Source: Notospermus geniculatus
Taxonomy: Eukaryota > Nemertea > Pilidiophora > Heteronemertea > Lineidae
NCBI GenBank assembly: GCA_002633025.1
Contig: NMRB01000850.1
Coordinates: 68,933 to 132,932 of the forward strand
Reading direction: 5' to 3'
Length of the DNA: 64,000 nt
Shown here: positions 23,367 to 34,594 of the stretch, piece after piece
Position numbering within the stretch: the stretch's first letter is position 1
How the letters are laid out: every line of letters starts with the position of its first letter
Translations under genes and position numbers: made by a program
The notes under the pieces: generated by a model
Told to the model about the DNA's origin: nothing
The model's database searches: none
Seen by the model: the letters and a program-made list of their open reading frames with translations, nothing else

Positions 23367-24089
23367 CAGAGTGAGTCAAAAAAATAGTCACTTTTTAAAA
23401 GACCCATTGTTTTATTGTGTACCAATATATACAATATATTTTTACTTGTACTTATGCAGCAACTCTTTCTGCATCTTTTGGTACCAGTCATGCTTGATTG
23501 GTTTTCATGGATGACTGCACAGGAGACAATTAAGGGACAAGGGTGAAATCTGATCTGCGCCAACTGATCAGAGCGAGCTGCATATGAACAAAAATCACAA
23601 CAGATACCCTCTGTAAAACTTAACATTGACGAAAACATTTATGGCATTTCCATTTCACACTGTTTGACGACAGGGGCATCTTACGTTTGGAAACTGGCGG
23701 CGAAAACGTCGCAACACCTCTGTGACACTTTGTGTTCGGTGATATTCAGTGACAACGAAGGCTCTTTGCTGAGGAGTGAATTGTGGACGCACCATACTGC
23801 TGCAGTTCCAAGAAGGCCTAATGAGGCCTATGAGCAAGTGTGTGTGATTTGAATTGACTGATTATGTAATCGGGGGCAAGAAAATTACTTGGCTATCCAT
23901 TTCACATCCAGCTCTGATCAGTTGGCGCAGATCAGATTTCGCCCTTGTCCCTTATTTGTCTCCTGTGCGGTCATGCATGAAAACCAATCAAGCATGACTG
24001 GTACGTGCAAAAATATATTGTATATATTGCTACACAATAAAACAAAGGGCCTTTAAAAAAAGTGTCTAGGTTTTTTTTGACTCACTCTG
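23367..24089. mobile_element. Mariner-like TIR element with TA target site
   Basis: The termini CAGAGTGAGTCAAAAAAA and its inverted copy (24072-24089) are flanked by TA on both sides (23365-23366 and 24090-24091). The TIRs extend to ~190 bp and include 'caatatatacaatatatttt'-type AT blocks and 'gatctgcgccaactgatcag'. The centre keeps a short minus-strand HTH-coding remnant (next entry), which implies an internal deletion derivative. Confidence 0.8.
23655..23795 (-). pseudogene. HTH (DUF4817-like) N-terminal remnant of a transposase
   Basis: Starting at the minus-strand ATG at 23795, the residues MVRPQFTPQQRAFVVTEY and SVTEVLRRFRRQFPN, then a Pro/Arg turn and RQTV, match the helix-turn-helix at the N-terminus of mariner-type transposases known as DUF4817. 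It stops after ~46 residues. Its place inside TIRs with TA flanks supports this reading. The DDE catalytic domain is absent. Confidence 0.65.
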
Positions 24090-24937
24090 TATAGTAAAAT
24101 CATGAAATACGGTGACTGATGGACAGATTGGTAGGTTTTTCGTAACCAGGGTCTTCCCCGGGCTTGAAAAAAACCGCCATGCGCTCACACCTATTTTCAG
24201 TATATTTCATTAGTTACTAAACACGGCGAATGAGGTCGCGCTTACGGCTCAAATTTCGCTGGGTTTTTGGTTTATAGCGCATGCGCAACAGGCAATTTGG
24301 TAACTAGCAATTGCCGAGTTTATTGCGCTTAAACCAATCTAAAAGCACGGGTGACACACGTGTTTGAAATAGGCCCAGCGAGCCCGGCGGGTCTAATAAA
24401 CATGGGGTTTTCAAACACGGGTCTATTTAACTCGGCAGAAAATAGGTGTACGCTTAAGAAACCTGGGGTTTGGGTGAGTTTGGGATAGGTGGAAGTACAA
24501 CTTAAAACGCTTGGCTCGATCCACAGAGCAATCAATGAAATATCTTCCATATAAAAGGCTGAACCCGCCAAGTGCGGGCTTCCGATTTTCCTGTTGCTTT
24601 GCAACTGCGGATTCAGTAACTGGTTTCGAAGTGTGAACGCTGTATATTATAGATTCTGTAAATATTGGTTGCAATGCTAATACCTTTTGCATCGCCTGGT
24701 GTTTGCGTTGTTCTTACTAAATGGTATTCAGTCGTCAGATCCAATTTATCAAAAACAAGTAGTACAAAGACGGTGATCCTCCAAAACATTTTGGAAAAAG
24801 TCACGTATGTCTCTACACTCCGTGAGAAGGATCGTTGCTCAGGCAGTGATTTCGTGTGTTGCAGAATGTGCCTCATTTATGAGTCCCTGATGTACAAATT
24901 TCATACGTGCGTCTGCAAACGACCGTGGTACACAGCA

Positions 24938-25627
24938 GGGGCGGATCCAGGATTTGACGAAAGGGGGGGGGCGCAGATATCGGCGGCGGCGAAGTCGTCG
25001 CCACACGGCGCGTCTTCAGCGGGGGGTCTGGGGGGCCTCCCCCATTAAATTTTGAAATCTAGAAGCCCTGAAACGCGATTTCCCGGCATTTCGGAACACA
25101 AATCTAGGTCCCGTCGGTGTTTGGAAAACCGTCTTCTGATGATATAAAACCAATGAAAATTGCAAATTAATACACCACTGACTGGGCTGAGGGATCAAGA
25201 CAGCAGCCCACACGACAGCGAACAAACACGTTCCAAAATTTGACACACATATACTTTTAAAAGACGCATCAACACAGTTAACAGGAAGGTACCGGTAACC
25301 GTATTAAAAAAAAGAAGCATCAAGACCCCGAGAACGACTTATAACGCAGGGGCTGATCCAGGATTTTCTCGAGGAGTGGAAGAAGGCAGAGAAGATACAG
25401 GCCACTGGCCTCACGCTTCGGTCATTGGCGGCGTTGGCACCGACTTGGCGGGGGGTCTGGTGGTCCTCCCGCAGGAAAATTTTGAAAATTAGAATCGCTG
25501 AGACGCGATTTCCCGACATCTGAGAAAGTCCGATGCCAAAGCTAAAATTCAGTTACTGAAAAACACTGGTGTACGGATTTAAGGGGGGGGGCGTGCGCCG
25601 CGTCCGTCCCCCTAAATCCGCGCCTAC
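24938..25627. mobile_element. GGGGCGGATCCAGGATTT-ended repeat, copy 2
   Basis: It has the same terminus (aggggcggatccaggattt) and end (cctaaatccgcgcct) as 4889-6087, but is ~0.5 kb shorter. The first ~300 bp are near-identical, including 'aacgcgatttcccggcattt' and 'tgactgggctgagggatcaa'. It also contains the internal second block (gctgatccaggatttt, ~25350). Confidence 0.6.
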
Positions 25628-25979
25628 ACAGTATGTAGTGCGCCACATTGACGACCAAGACGACATGTCACTTTATGGATTATAAGAACCTACATGACTT
25701 ATGATCGGTGGAATGAGGCGACGAGTTGAAATGGTAAGAAAATATGCCACGTAACGTATAATGCTTTGTAATGGTCCATCTTTGTGAAACACTCTATGAT
25801 ATAAATTGTGTATCAACATTGATTACTTTGACGATTTAAATGACGTCAGACATGCTTTATTGTCCTTGCGTTGTAATATAGTTTTGTTGTGAATTTCTAA
25901 TAAATCACTATTATAATACTAAAAAATAACAGAATGGCATCTTTATGTGATTACAAAATCATCGGCATTTTGCTACTAG

Positions 25980-26208
25980 CGTATTACACATATGTGACCC
26001 GGCACAGCAAAATGAGTCGGAAGTCGCACAGAAGAAGACCGAAGGTGGAACGAGACAGCAACCACAGAAATCGACCAAGTCAAATTTCACAATGGGCAGA
26101 CAATCCTGAAATCAGCGAACCGTTGGTGTCACCTTGGACATGTTGGGTCTTCTTATGTGCGCATTCCGACTCATTTTGTCGTGCCGGGTCACATATGTGT
26201 TTTATCAA
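25980..26208. mobile_element. ~0.23-kb MITE, CACATATGTGACCCGGCAC ends
   Basis: 'acacatatgtgacccggcac' and 'aaaatgagtcgga' at the left are inverted at 26165-26204. The 105-codon open frame that crosses it is explained by the palindrome rather than by a gene. Confidence 0.6.
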
Positions 26209-26839
26209 TCATCAGGAAAAAGCACGGAATCACGACAAAATAATGTTTTAAACAGATGCGAGTGAAGGAAGCATGCTCTTCTTCAGCATGCATGCTGGCC
26301 TGCGTTTCTAAAAAAAAGAAGATATAAGTAACTGAGCAGCAAAACAGTTTTGTCCTGAATCTGGTACAATAAAGTCAATTATAAATATGTAAGAAATGTT
26401 ATCGGGTTATCAAAATACAAGTCACACTTTTCAAACTTTAATATCCCCTCACGTATTGAAGTGAAAACCATAAAACTGCATGAAAGTCAATGTTAAGATG
26501 AGGATATGATGTCCTCTCGAGTATCATGATCAGTGTGTGTATAGTATGTTATGCAGCCATGATATGGGAGAATAAGTATTGCAACATCCTTTCTTTCTGG
26601 ATTTCTCCTCTGCCTTTACTACTTTTACATCTATAATATTTTGAAATATATACAGGGGGTCTATGGCAAAACATGGTGTTGGCAATCACTCTTCCTTTTC
26701 AGGGTAATGAAGCGTGATGATGAGCAAGGATTTACAAGAAAAAAAATGAAAAATATCAACCGTGAACAAAGATATTTGATATTATCGAAAAATATCAAAA
26801 CTTGAAAAAGAACACATTCTAAACCCATATGACCCATGG

Positions 26840-27850
26840 TCATATACTGATTATAGGGGCTAATCCCAGTTCAAAGGCATCACTGAAAGTAGTGGTTGAT
26901 GAAGTCTCCAAACAAGCAGGCATCGGAGTGGGGAGGGTAAGGCTCGGTAGCGATGGCATTCCATATCGACTGGTTCTGAATGTTCTGTGCAATGTTTGTG
27001 GTGAACAAGTAGACACCTCCAAAACCCCATTTTGCTCTTCATGTGCAGCTGAGCCATCCAGGCAGGACTCTGATATCGGACAACACCTTCTTTATGCTCA
27101 TATACTGATTGTCCCTGGCGCAGGACACATTGAAAAAAAAACTTCCTCGTTGTCGTGTTCAGAATGTGCAGGGAAATATTCCTGGAGGATTTGGTGAATT
27201 GTCTTGGTTTCAAAAGTAAGTGAGCCATTGACTTTACTTCGGGCTGCTCTAACCGCATTGGAAGCCCTGGAAGCTCGGGCAATATGTTGCAGACTGCCTA
27301 CAGACCACCCGTCAACCAACTGTTGCGGACTTCGCCCCATGGAGAGAACAGAATGTAGCCAACCCAAATTACAATCTCGTGTACAATTTGACTTTCAGTG
27401 TATGTTTCGGTTGAAACTGTACCGTAGTGGAATAAGGCGAAACCAATTACAGTACGCCCTGGCTGGTAGGCAAAAGGTTGCGCCGTTACTGTATCTCGGG
27501 AAGCATGCCGTGTACCAGCAACTGCTGCATAACGACATGAGGATTCGAGTTGAAGCGCCTGATCCTGTTAGGACCTACATTGAGCACAATGAGTCATTTT
27601 CCCGAACTGGAGACACCACTAGAGGTGAGGGTGGGGATTACATTACGGAGGCAGAGAAAAGAACTTTAAAGAGTAATTTGCCTCCAAGGGTACCAACAGA
27701 GGCTTCGTGGCGAACATCATCCAGGTGGTTAGACAAACACTTGAAAAGCTTCGTGAAAGTGTTTTCGAAAGGCATGATGTCAATGTCCCACATGTCCAAC
27801 CGGCGCTTTCAACTTTGAGTACGTATGTTCAGGTCGAAGGTTAGGCTATC
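26840..27850 (+). pseudogene. Frameshifted transposon-associated gene (HILIVPGAGHIE...GEGGD type)
   Basis: Conserved-looking blocks follow one another in order but in changing frames: GIGVGRVRLGSDGIPYRL, C-x2-C...C-x2-C, HILIVPGAGHIE (ending near 27135), then FRMCREIFLEDLVNCLGFK in another frame (about 27150-27210), HWKPWKLGQYVADCLQTT (about 27260-27310) in a third, then LQYALAGRQKVAPLLYLGKH, RGEGGDYI-x-E-x-EKR and VPTEASWRTSSRWLDK in a long frame to ~27750. A final frame switch gives VFERHDVNVPHVQPALS. I recall such blocks from uncharacterised, multi-copy proteins in cnidarian, sponge and echinoderm genomes, probably carried by a transposon. At least three 1-bp-type shifts, one at a nine-A run (27132-27140), make it non-functional. 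Confidence 0.6.
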
Positions 27851-27851
27851 G

Positions 27852-27991
27852 GGGGCCATATTTTTGAAGCCTTCGCAACTTTGCGTTCACGCAAATCTAT
27901 TGTAAGGCAGTGAATGAACAATAGGGCATGTGCAGCCAAACAATATATTTGCGTGAACGCAAAATTGCGCAGGCTTCATAATTATGGCCCC
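27852..27991. mobile_element. 140-bp MITE (GGGGCCATAT..TGAAGCCTTCGCAA)
   Basis: The inverted ends are 'ggggccatatttttgaagcc' and 'ggcttcataattatggcccc', with internal 'gcgttcacgcaaatctattg' paired to 'ttgcgtgaacgca'. It is the same family as 62736-62876, which lies in a gene intron. Confidence 0.75.
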
Positions 27992-28017
27992 TGGACTACT
28001 GGCGCACAAACTGTTAA

Positions 28018-28160
28018 TGTCGTCTAGGATGGTTAGCGTTGACGGTTAGGGTCAGGACTAGGTTTAGGATTAGGGTAGGGGTCAGTGACAAGGGTTGAGG
28101 GTCAGGGTTGGGGTTAGGGTTAGGGACTTGGGCAAGGAATTAGTGTGTAGGATTAGGACT
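28018..28160 (+). repeat. Degenerate TTAGGG-like tract
   Basis: Imperfect repeats of (T)TAGGG/GTCAGGG occur (e.g. gttggggttagggttaggga). They may be decayed telomere-like repeats or simple G-rich sequence. They are too degenerate for a firm call. Confidence 0.35.
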
Positions 28161-28860
28161 GGACGACATTCACCCATTCAGCACTACTGGCAAATCCCCG
28201 AAAACCTTTACCTCTCCGCTCCATTTAAGGGAAACCGTAAGACCAAGATTTGATCAACTTTTATTTTACTGCAAGTGAAAATTACAACTGGCCAGAAGCT
28301 GGTTTGTTATGTTGACGTAAGATGGCGGTGTTCGAATGCTGTATATAAGACGAACTGCCGAACAATCGATCAGGATGTAGGCCTAAAGAGGCACGACGTC
28401 GTGCCATGCAAAGATCTCGTGTACCACGCACGGTTCTATTTATAGACTCCGATTCTATTTATAGACTACGGCGATCCCGACTTATATGGCTGAAAAAGTT
28501 GATTATCTCAGCCAAAATTGAACGAAAGTGCACAGGAATCTTTTCATCGCGAGAGGACATTCAATTGGATCTTTAGACTGAGCAAGTCCGGTTTGACGTG
28601 CATGCCCTAGTTTGACCGAAAACGTGGAGGAAAGAAAAAGTGGTAGAGAAAAATTTTGCGTCCTGCGAAAACAATACTGACCACACCACTGAGTGGTGGT
28701 ATGGTCATAATAAATTCAAGCAAGGAGAATCAACAGATCAATCTTTATTTGTTACACCTGCCGGAAACTCTGCAATTTCTGAAAAATTTCACCAGTAAAA
28801 TCTTCCAGTGTCTGCGAGGATGGATATCAGCATCAAAACTTTTCAAAATATTTGATTTTT

Positions 28861-29993
28861 AGCTCACCGGGGTGAGCTATTACGATGGTGCAGCGTCCGT
28901 CGTCCGTCGTGTTCCGTTAGCAGGGCACGTTTCGTAACCGCCAGAGCTATTGATCTGAAACTTGGTACATATATACCCCTAGGTCAGATGACCCATGACA
29001 CCAAGTTTCGGTCCGATTCCACCAGGTGGCGGAAACCGAAAACACAAAAAGTGCAATAACTCCTGAACTAATGACTAGATTTTCTCCAAATTTTTATCAT
29101 AGGTGTATCTAATAAAGATACATAACATATACAACAGGTTTTTGATTTGACCTACTTTTCAAGGTCACAGAGGTCAAAGTTCGACAAAAAGTGACGAACC
29201 TGCCACAGTTTGTCATTATTTCACCAAGCGACTTCATATCTTGCATAAACATGCATTGGAGAGGTACCTTTAAAAATACCAAGTTTCGGCCCGATTGGAC
29301 ATCCAATATGGCCGCCAGGTGGCGTAACCTGAAAATTAAGTAACTGCTATTACTCAGGAACGACTTGACGTAGAGTGCTCAAATTTGACATTTATGTCCC
29401 TCTAGATGACCTTTACATGCATGTCGAATTTCGGCCTGATTTGACTTCCAACAAGGCCACCAGGTGGCGTAACGCAAAAATCATCAAAGTGCTGTAACTC
29501 AGGAATGACATAAGCAAAAGTGGTCCAATTTGCTACGTGGCACCCTGCAGATGACCCTTATGTGCATGTGAAGTTTCGGCCTGATCGGACATCCAATATG
29601 GCCGCCAGGTGGCGTTACCCGAAAATCATCAAAGTGCTGTAGCTCGGGGACGACTTGACCCAAAGCGGTCCAATGTGCTATGTGGCCCTCTGCAGATGAC
29701 CTTTATGTGCATGTGAAGTTCTGGCCCAATCGGACATCTAATATGGCCGCCAGGTGGCGTAAACCGAAAATCGTCAAAGTGCTTAACACAGGAATGACGT
29801 GACCCAAAGCGCACCAATGTGCTATGTGGCCCCCTGCAGATGACCTTTATGTTCATGTGAAGTTCCGGCCCGATCGGACATCCAATATGGCCGCCAGGGG
29901 CCCCCCCCAAATCATCAAAGTCCTACTCGGGAATGACTTGACCCAGATTGCTCATCCCTCTGTCATTAGACTGTTATGTCCAATCCGGTGAGC
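28861..29993 (+). mobile_element. AGCTCACCGG-ended element with ~145-bp tandem units
   Basis: It begins with the palindrome AGCTCACCGGGGTGAGCT and ends with CCGGTGAGC, a ~9-bp inverted terminus. The interior has about six ~145-bp units, each with a 'gacatccaatatggccgccaggtggcg' type core, 'tgacctttatgtgcatgtga' and 'cgacttgacccaaagcggtc'. A partial inverted copy lies at 18180-18715. No protein is encoded. Confidence 0.7.
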
Positions 29994-30419
29994 ACATGGT
30001 CCATGGACCATTTCATTTAACTTAAGAATGGCAACTTTGTTGGGATATTTGCACTCTGCTTTCAAGTCCAGTGAAAAGCACTAAGATGACCCCTCAAGTT
30101 TTACTAGGCCAAATAAAGTACGCAATCATTCTTCCTCCCTCATTGCCATGTGCTTCCTAAAAGATGAACGCCGATCAGTTTCAACCATTCCACCAGGATG
30201 TAGAAACTGGTGGACTCTGGGAAAACCACTAAAACAAACCATAAAAATCCAAAGTTTACGACATGAATCACACTGAAAATAAATAAAGTTACAGTAAGTT
30301 TGGGTTTATAGTCTGATATCAACAACGGTAGAGGTGTCATCCGACTTTACACTTTAACCCCATTCTATCCTGAAACCTTTCAGTAGAACTCAGATGAGCT
30401 GCTCATTCAGCGCTGAAAT

Positions 30420-30755
30420 CCGAGCATTTCCGACCGGTACCCATTTATACACCTGGGTGAGAGAGGCCAGTGAGGCAAAGAGACTTGCCCAAAGTCTCAT
30501 GCTAAGTGGGATTCGAACCAGGTGTAATGTGTGAGAATGCCCCCCCCCCGTATGACAATGCCGGCTTTATTGTTCGGCGGACACTCAAATACAGAAAGAC
30601 ATATTGATCAGTGCCTCCCCCATTGTCACGTTGCGGCTTATTCCGTCAATCTTTTGTTGGGAGGCACTGGCAAACGGGGGGCAGTGAAAAACATTACACC
30701 GGGACCCTCTGACCGCTAGTCAGAGGCCCGAACCATTACACCACCCTGGCTCCTC
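30420..30755 (-). repeat. tRNA-derived SINE interrupted by an inserted element
   Basis: On the minus strand the SINE head (gccagggtggtgtaatggtt, then gcctctgactagcggtcaga) is followed by 'ggtcccggtgtaatg'. Then comes a ~170-bp foreign block (about 30534-30705), after which the B-box resumes (ggttcgaatcccac) with the body 'gagactttgggcaagtctct' and 'cccaggtgtataaatgggta'. The block is bounded by GGTGTAATG / CATTACACC and is related to 40618-40780. Confidence 0.65.
30534..30705. mobile_element. Small element inserted in a SINE head
   Basis: A block from 'gaatgccccccccccgta' to 'gggggcagtgaaaaacatta' contains the inverted pair 'agtgcctcccccattg' / 'gttgggaggcact'. A second copy stands at 40618-40780 (gggaatgccccggatgccg ... 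gggcagtgaaaaatattaca). Confidence 0.55.
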
Positions 30756-30759
30756 AATG

Positions 30760-32700
30760 TGACCAATCACCACGAAATGAGTATTAAGTTGCTCAGAATA
30801 TGAACCAGAGTGAACCAAAATAACCACCAAAGTTGTTTACTGTTTACTGACGTTTATTGGAGTTAGCTGTTTCCAACTATTTCAAGGCTAAAGTTCATGA
30901 AGTTTGGGGTTCTGAAAAAAACAACTAAGGACAAAGGTAATCGTTTCATATAATCTTTTATTGACTAAAATGATATCTCAATTGCAGGAAAATAACATAC
31001 ATGACATTGGCCTACAGTCAATCTACATGTTCATACACTGGCGCAAGCACAAAAAACATTCTCTTGTATGATTTTCCCACTAACGAACTCATTAGCATCA
31101 TTGACATACTCATCAATTAGTAAGCTGAAACAGGTAAAATTGCATTTATATGTAAGCCAAGAAAGTCATCCCCAATGAATGCAAAGGACATGATGGGAAA
31201 ACCATGATTTGAAACTTTTACAATGTCATGAATAATTTTCGTGCTTTTGTGAATTTACAAATTTCCGTGTGAAACCTCCAATACTAATTAGATGGTCTAA
31301 TTAGCCTAAATATCAGAACCACTGCTTATTACAGTGGCTTATAGAATGCATCAACTGTCCTGAAGGGTATTATTATCAGAAAAATCAAAGATATGTTTTT
31401 TTTCTCTTTTGAAGTGCTGTCATATGATAAAATCATAGATTTTTGCCGATATTTATGTCAATTTACAAAAGTTTGAAAAAAATTATGTAAAACTCATAAT
31501 TTTCAAGTTCAAGCAATATCCTACAAAGTTTTCAATTACTCCAAGTCTGTACTTTGTTTCCTTGCTGTAAATTGGCTGTGAAGTTGTATATGCTATTTTC
31601 TTCTGGTCAACCTGGATTTTATTTTTAAGCTCAGCCACTTGAGGAAATGTACTGGATTTTGGCTTCAGCACCAAAAGGGCTAAGTGGAACAGGGCTGACT
31701 TATAGGTATATGGCGAAATTACATGGAAACCTGGCGAATTTGGATAAAAAGTGTCGGAATTTTGCGTTAAACAGGACTGGTGTTGAGGTTGATGATCTGA
31801 ATAAATATCGACTGTAGGGCTCTAGCACCCACGCCTCTGATGACAATGATGGGATTTTACCGGCAGCCACGATATTTCATGACTTCAACCTAATGAACTT
31901 TGAAAACATCAGTGCATTGTGGTTCAAAAAGGGTCACTTCGTGTAATAAACGAGGATGTAACCGACCCCCTTATCGTGATGCTTGATCACAGCAGATACG
32001 ACACACCTGGTTAGTGGATTTTCTACAGACTGGGTTTGTAACAACTGAGAGTTTAACTGAATTTCGCCAACAAAAGTATTCAGCAGCTTCATGTTGTCCT
32101 CGCCCGTTGTACGCCTGCGAATTCTTCCAATGATCATTTATTTTTTGTCCTCCAAAAACATTTGTGCACAGATTAACAAATTTGGGTGCATAAAAATATA
32201 ACTTGTACTTGCCCTATTGCATCCGATTTTATTGTTGATGATTGGTTTTTCTGCAAGCCGAGCGACGGCGACGCTATTGGATTCAGAGACAGGTACAATC
32301 AGAGCCATGGAAACAGGAGATTCAAGGGAACTTCAAGGCGTATAGACCCTGCTTGAGAAGCATCTTACTGAACGATTGTTGTGCAAGGCATCAGCAAAGG
32401 GGCTGAGGCTGCTAAAGGAAGTCAAATAAAATGCTAGTTCATCATTCATAAAGTTGTTCGGTAAGTAAATATTGGTCAATAAAGGAGGTCGTGGTGCCAA
32501 CTATGCACTGACAAAGGTGTTTCGAAGGAGACAGAGACAGAGCAGTGAAATGTGAATAAGCCAAAAATATTGACACTAACAATTTGCTGTTTGCAAAAAC
32601 AAAGGAATGGTAACACATTTCGCATTGCCTAGAGATGTTTGACATAAATCGAAGCGAATCACCAAGGAACTAGGAGAATGGGCAAAAACGGTTCAGGTAC
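30760..32700. other. AT-rich stretch without recognisable gene
   Basis: Only short chance ORFs occur in both strands. 32250-32700 may be the decayed 5' part of the gene fragment that becomes recognisable at ~32870, but I could not align any motif there. Confidence 0.4.
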
Positions 32701-32869
32701 ATTCTATGGATGCGGCACATAGTCAACCATTTAGTGGTGGTGTGATTCCAGCCATAGCTATTTGTATCGACTGCGTGAGATGTGGCTCAGTGTTCTTGAT
32801 CATGTTATAAATCGCCAGACTTGGACGTCGGTGTCTTGCCGCCACAAGAACAATGATGATGAAACACAT

Positions 32870-33418
32870 GGCAAACGGAAGTGGTTGGAAACAGGACCAG
32901 ATGCCTTCAAGAAGTTGAGGTCTTTGTTGTTCAGCGTAAATATTTTGGGTCGTGCGTGCGTGTGTGAGAGAAATGGGTCGTGCGTGCGTGTGTGTGAGAG
33001 AAATGGGTGAAAAACGTTTCCTCATTTTACAACGCGATTCACTTATTGGATGATCGGAGGCAAGTGCCTACTCGTTCTCTTTCAGATGTGACCATTTTCG
33101 TTTTCGTTGTGCGTCCTTCGTGATATCTCCCGAGTGGTTCAAGAAAAACCTTAGGTTGCACGGAGGAGCTGGCGAATTGAGAATTTCTACAGCCACACCC
33201 TCCTGAATTACCTCCCTGAACGATTGAAACTCTCGTACGATGTTTACCGAATGCGCAACGAACTTGCTGTAATGGACCACAATAACCATTGTTGCCGAGA
33301 TCTAGCAACTGACAAAGACCGTGTGGACTTCATAAAAAAGCCAGTTTTCGCGACGAACAAAACAGCGGGTTGCATACAGAAGATTATCAACCAAGACATA
33401 CGACTACATATCCAGTGA
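32870..33418 (+). pseudogene. Fragment of a transposon-associated gene (LPERL..YRMRNELAVMDHN type)
   Basis: At 32880-32945 the frame reads KWLETGPDAFKKLRSLLFS. From about 33165 the block GEL-NFYSHTLLNYLPERL is split by a frame change at ~33180. From 33215 to 33418 KLSYDVYRMRNELAVMDHN and HCC continue in one open frame. The same order (W-x-x-G-x-x-A-F-x-x-L ... G-x-L-E-x-x-H-S ... Y-x-P-K/E-R ... R-x-x-L-A-x-x-D-H-N) occurs in a widespread C-terminal domain of uncharacterised, repeat-borne proteins in animals; this is from memory. 'gtcgtgcgtgcgtgtgtgag' duplications at 32948-33005 interrupt it. It is not a functional gene. Confidence 0.5.
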
Positions 33419-33661
33419 GAAAACATATTTTGTTGAAATAGGTTGACCCATGAAGTTCTGGTTCAGGTACGAATGTACCCATGGAATGAGTGAGGTAAGG
33501 CATAGGACCAAAACCATTACCAGATTACCAGCGATATTGGGTGCAATGGGACATGGTATCCATAGAGAATGTAAGTTTGTCTAAATGTATAAGATGCATG
33601 TCAATGGATATCTTTTGCCCAGCGTCAAATTCCGTCTCATTTGTGCCGCGCTGTTGAAACT

Positions 33662-34022
33662 CAGGACTCTGGTGATATGCTTTCAACAGAAGTGTTCAAA
33701 GTGCTGTTCCTTTGAGAAACTTGAATATTTTTGAGCTGAATCTCAGGAAAAGAAGTATTCACCGTGCGCTTCCTTTGGAACTGAAAATAAAGATTCTGGT
33801 GATATACTTTCAACAGAAGTGTCCATGGTATGCTTACTTAGAGAACCTTGGATGTCTTTTAACTGAAACTCAGTATTCTGGTAGTAATTGTTTTCAGCAG
33901 AAGTGTTCGAGGTGTGCTTCGTTTGAAAACCTTGAATACTTTTTTTCAACTGAAAGTGAAACTCAGGAATCTTGCGATATGCTTTTAAAAGAAGTGTTCA
34001 TGGTATGCTTCCTACGAAATGT
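33662..34022 (+). repeat. ~75-90 bp tandem repeat, four units
   Basis: Units carry 'gatatgctttcaacagaagtg', 'tgcttcctttgagaacctt' and 'gaaactcagga' blocks in the same order four times, with moderate divergence. ORFs in both strands across it are repeat artefacts. Confidence 0.7.
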
Positions 34023-34217
34023 TTAATGCTTGCCTGGCAATCAGATATGATGTTCAGTAGGGAATTATTCTTTTACAGAATTATACAGTGAAATATTGCT
34101 TCAATTTCGTCTCACTGGTAGTTATGCTAAATTTCAACCAATGAAGAATGTTCCCACAATGGCAAAAAAATTGAAAATTACACTTTATATTGAAGCCTGC
34201 CTGTGAAAAAATTCCAG

Positions 34218-34355
34218 GGACCTTATTCACAAAGCCCCCGTAACTTTAAGGGCCCGCAAATCCTTTGTCAGGCTGATAGTGAACAACAGGTTGTCCGCAA
34301 AAGGACAATAGTTTGCGCACTCCCGTAAGTTACGGGAGCTTCGTGAATAAGGTCC
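34218..34355. mobile_element. 138-bp MITE (GGACCTTATTCACAAAGC ends)
   Basis: 'ggaccttattcacaaagc' and 'cccgtaactt' at the left are inverted at the right as 'aagttacggg' and 'gcttcgtgaataaggtcc'. The inner pair 'aggttgtccgcaaaaggaca' lies near the centre. No TSD is certain. Confidence 0.7.
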
Positions 34356-34411
34356 AAGGTTAAAAAGATACCTCGTGATGTCAGTATTTTTAGTAAAAAG
34401 TAATTGTGCAT

Positions 34412-34500
34412 TTTGTGAAAAGTAGTGCTGGCGATTGATGCCTCGTGCGAGGGTCCGTGGGTTCGAGTCTGGTAGGAAGCAATGTCTTTCACCTTAGAAA
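34412..34500 (+). repeat. SINE 3' segment, 'GGAAGCAATGTCTTTCACCTTA' family, copy 1
   Basis: A B-box-like 'gggttcgagtctggt' is followed by 'aggaagcaatgtctttcacc'. The same order occurs on the minus strand at 59597-59670 with an additional A-box-like 'tggcccagtggttaaggcgt'. Confidence 0.5.
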
Positions 34501-34594
34501 CCCGATTCTATTTCATATTCTTGTGTTCTAGAGTATTCTTGTGTATTCTTGAGTATTCTTATTATTTCATATTCTTGTGTTCTAGACTGTTCTA

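Noticed and set aside
25934-26251. 105-codon ORF with an apparent hydrophobic start
   Set aside because: It coincides with an inverted-repeat MITE, so its open state is explained by the palindrome; no homologous motif.
28018-28160. Interstitial telomere
   Set aside because: TTAGGG units are too degenerate and mixed with GTCAGGG, so only a G-rich simple repeat is supported.
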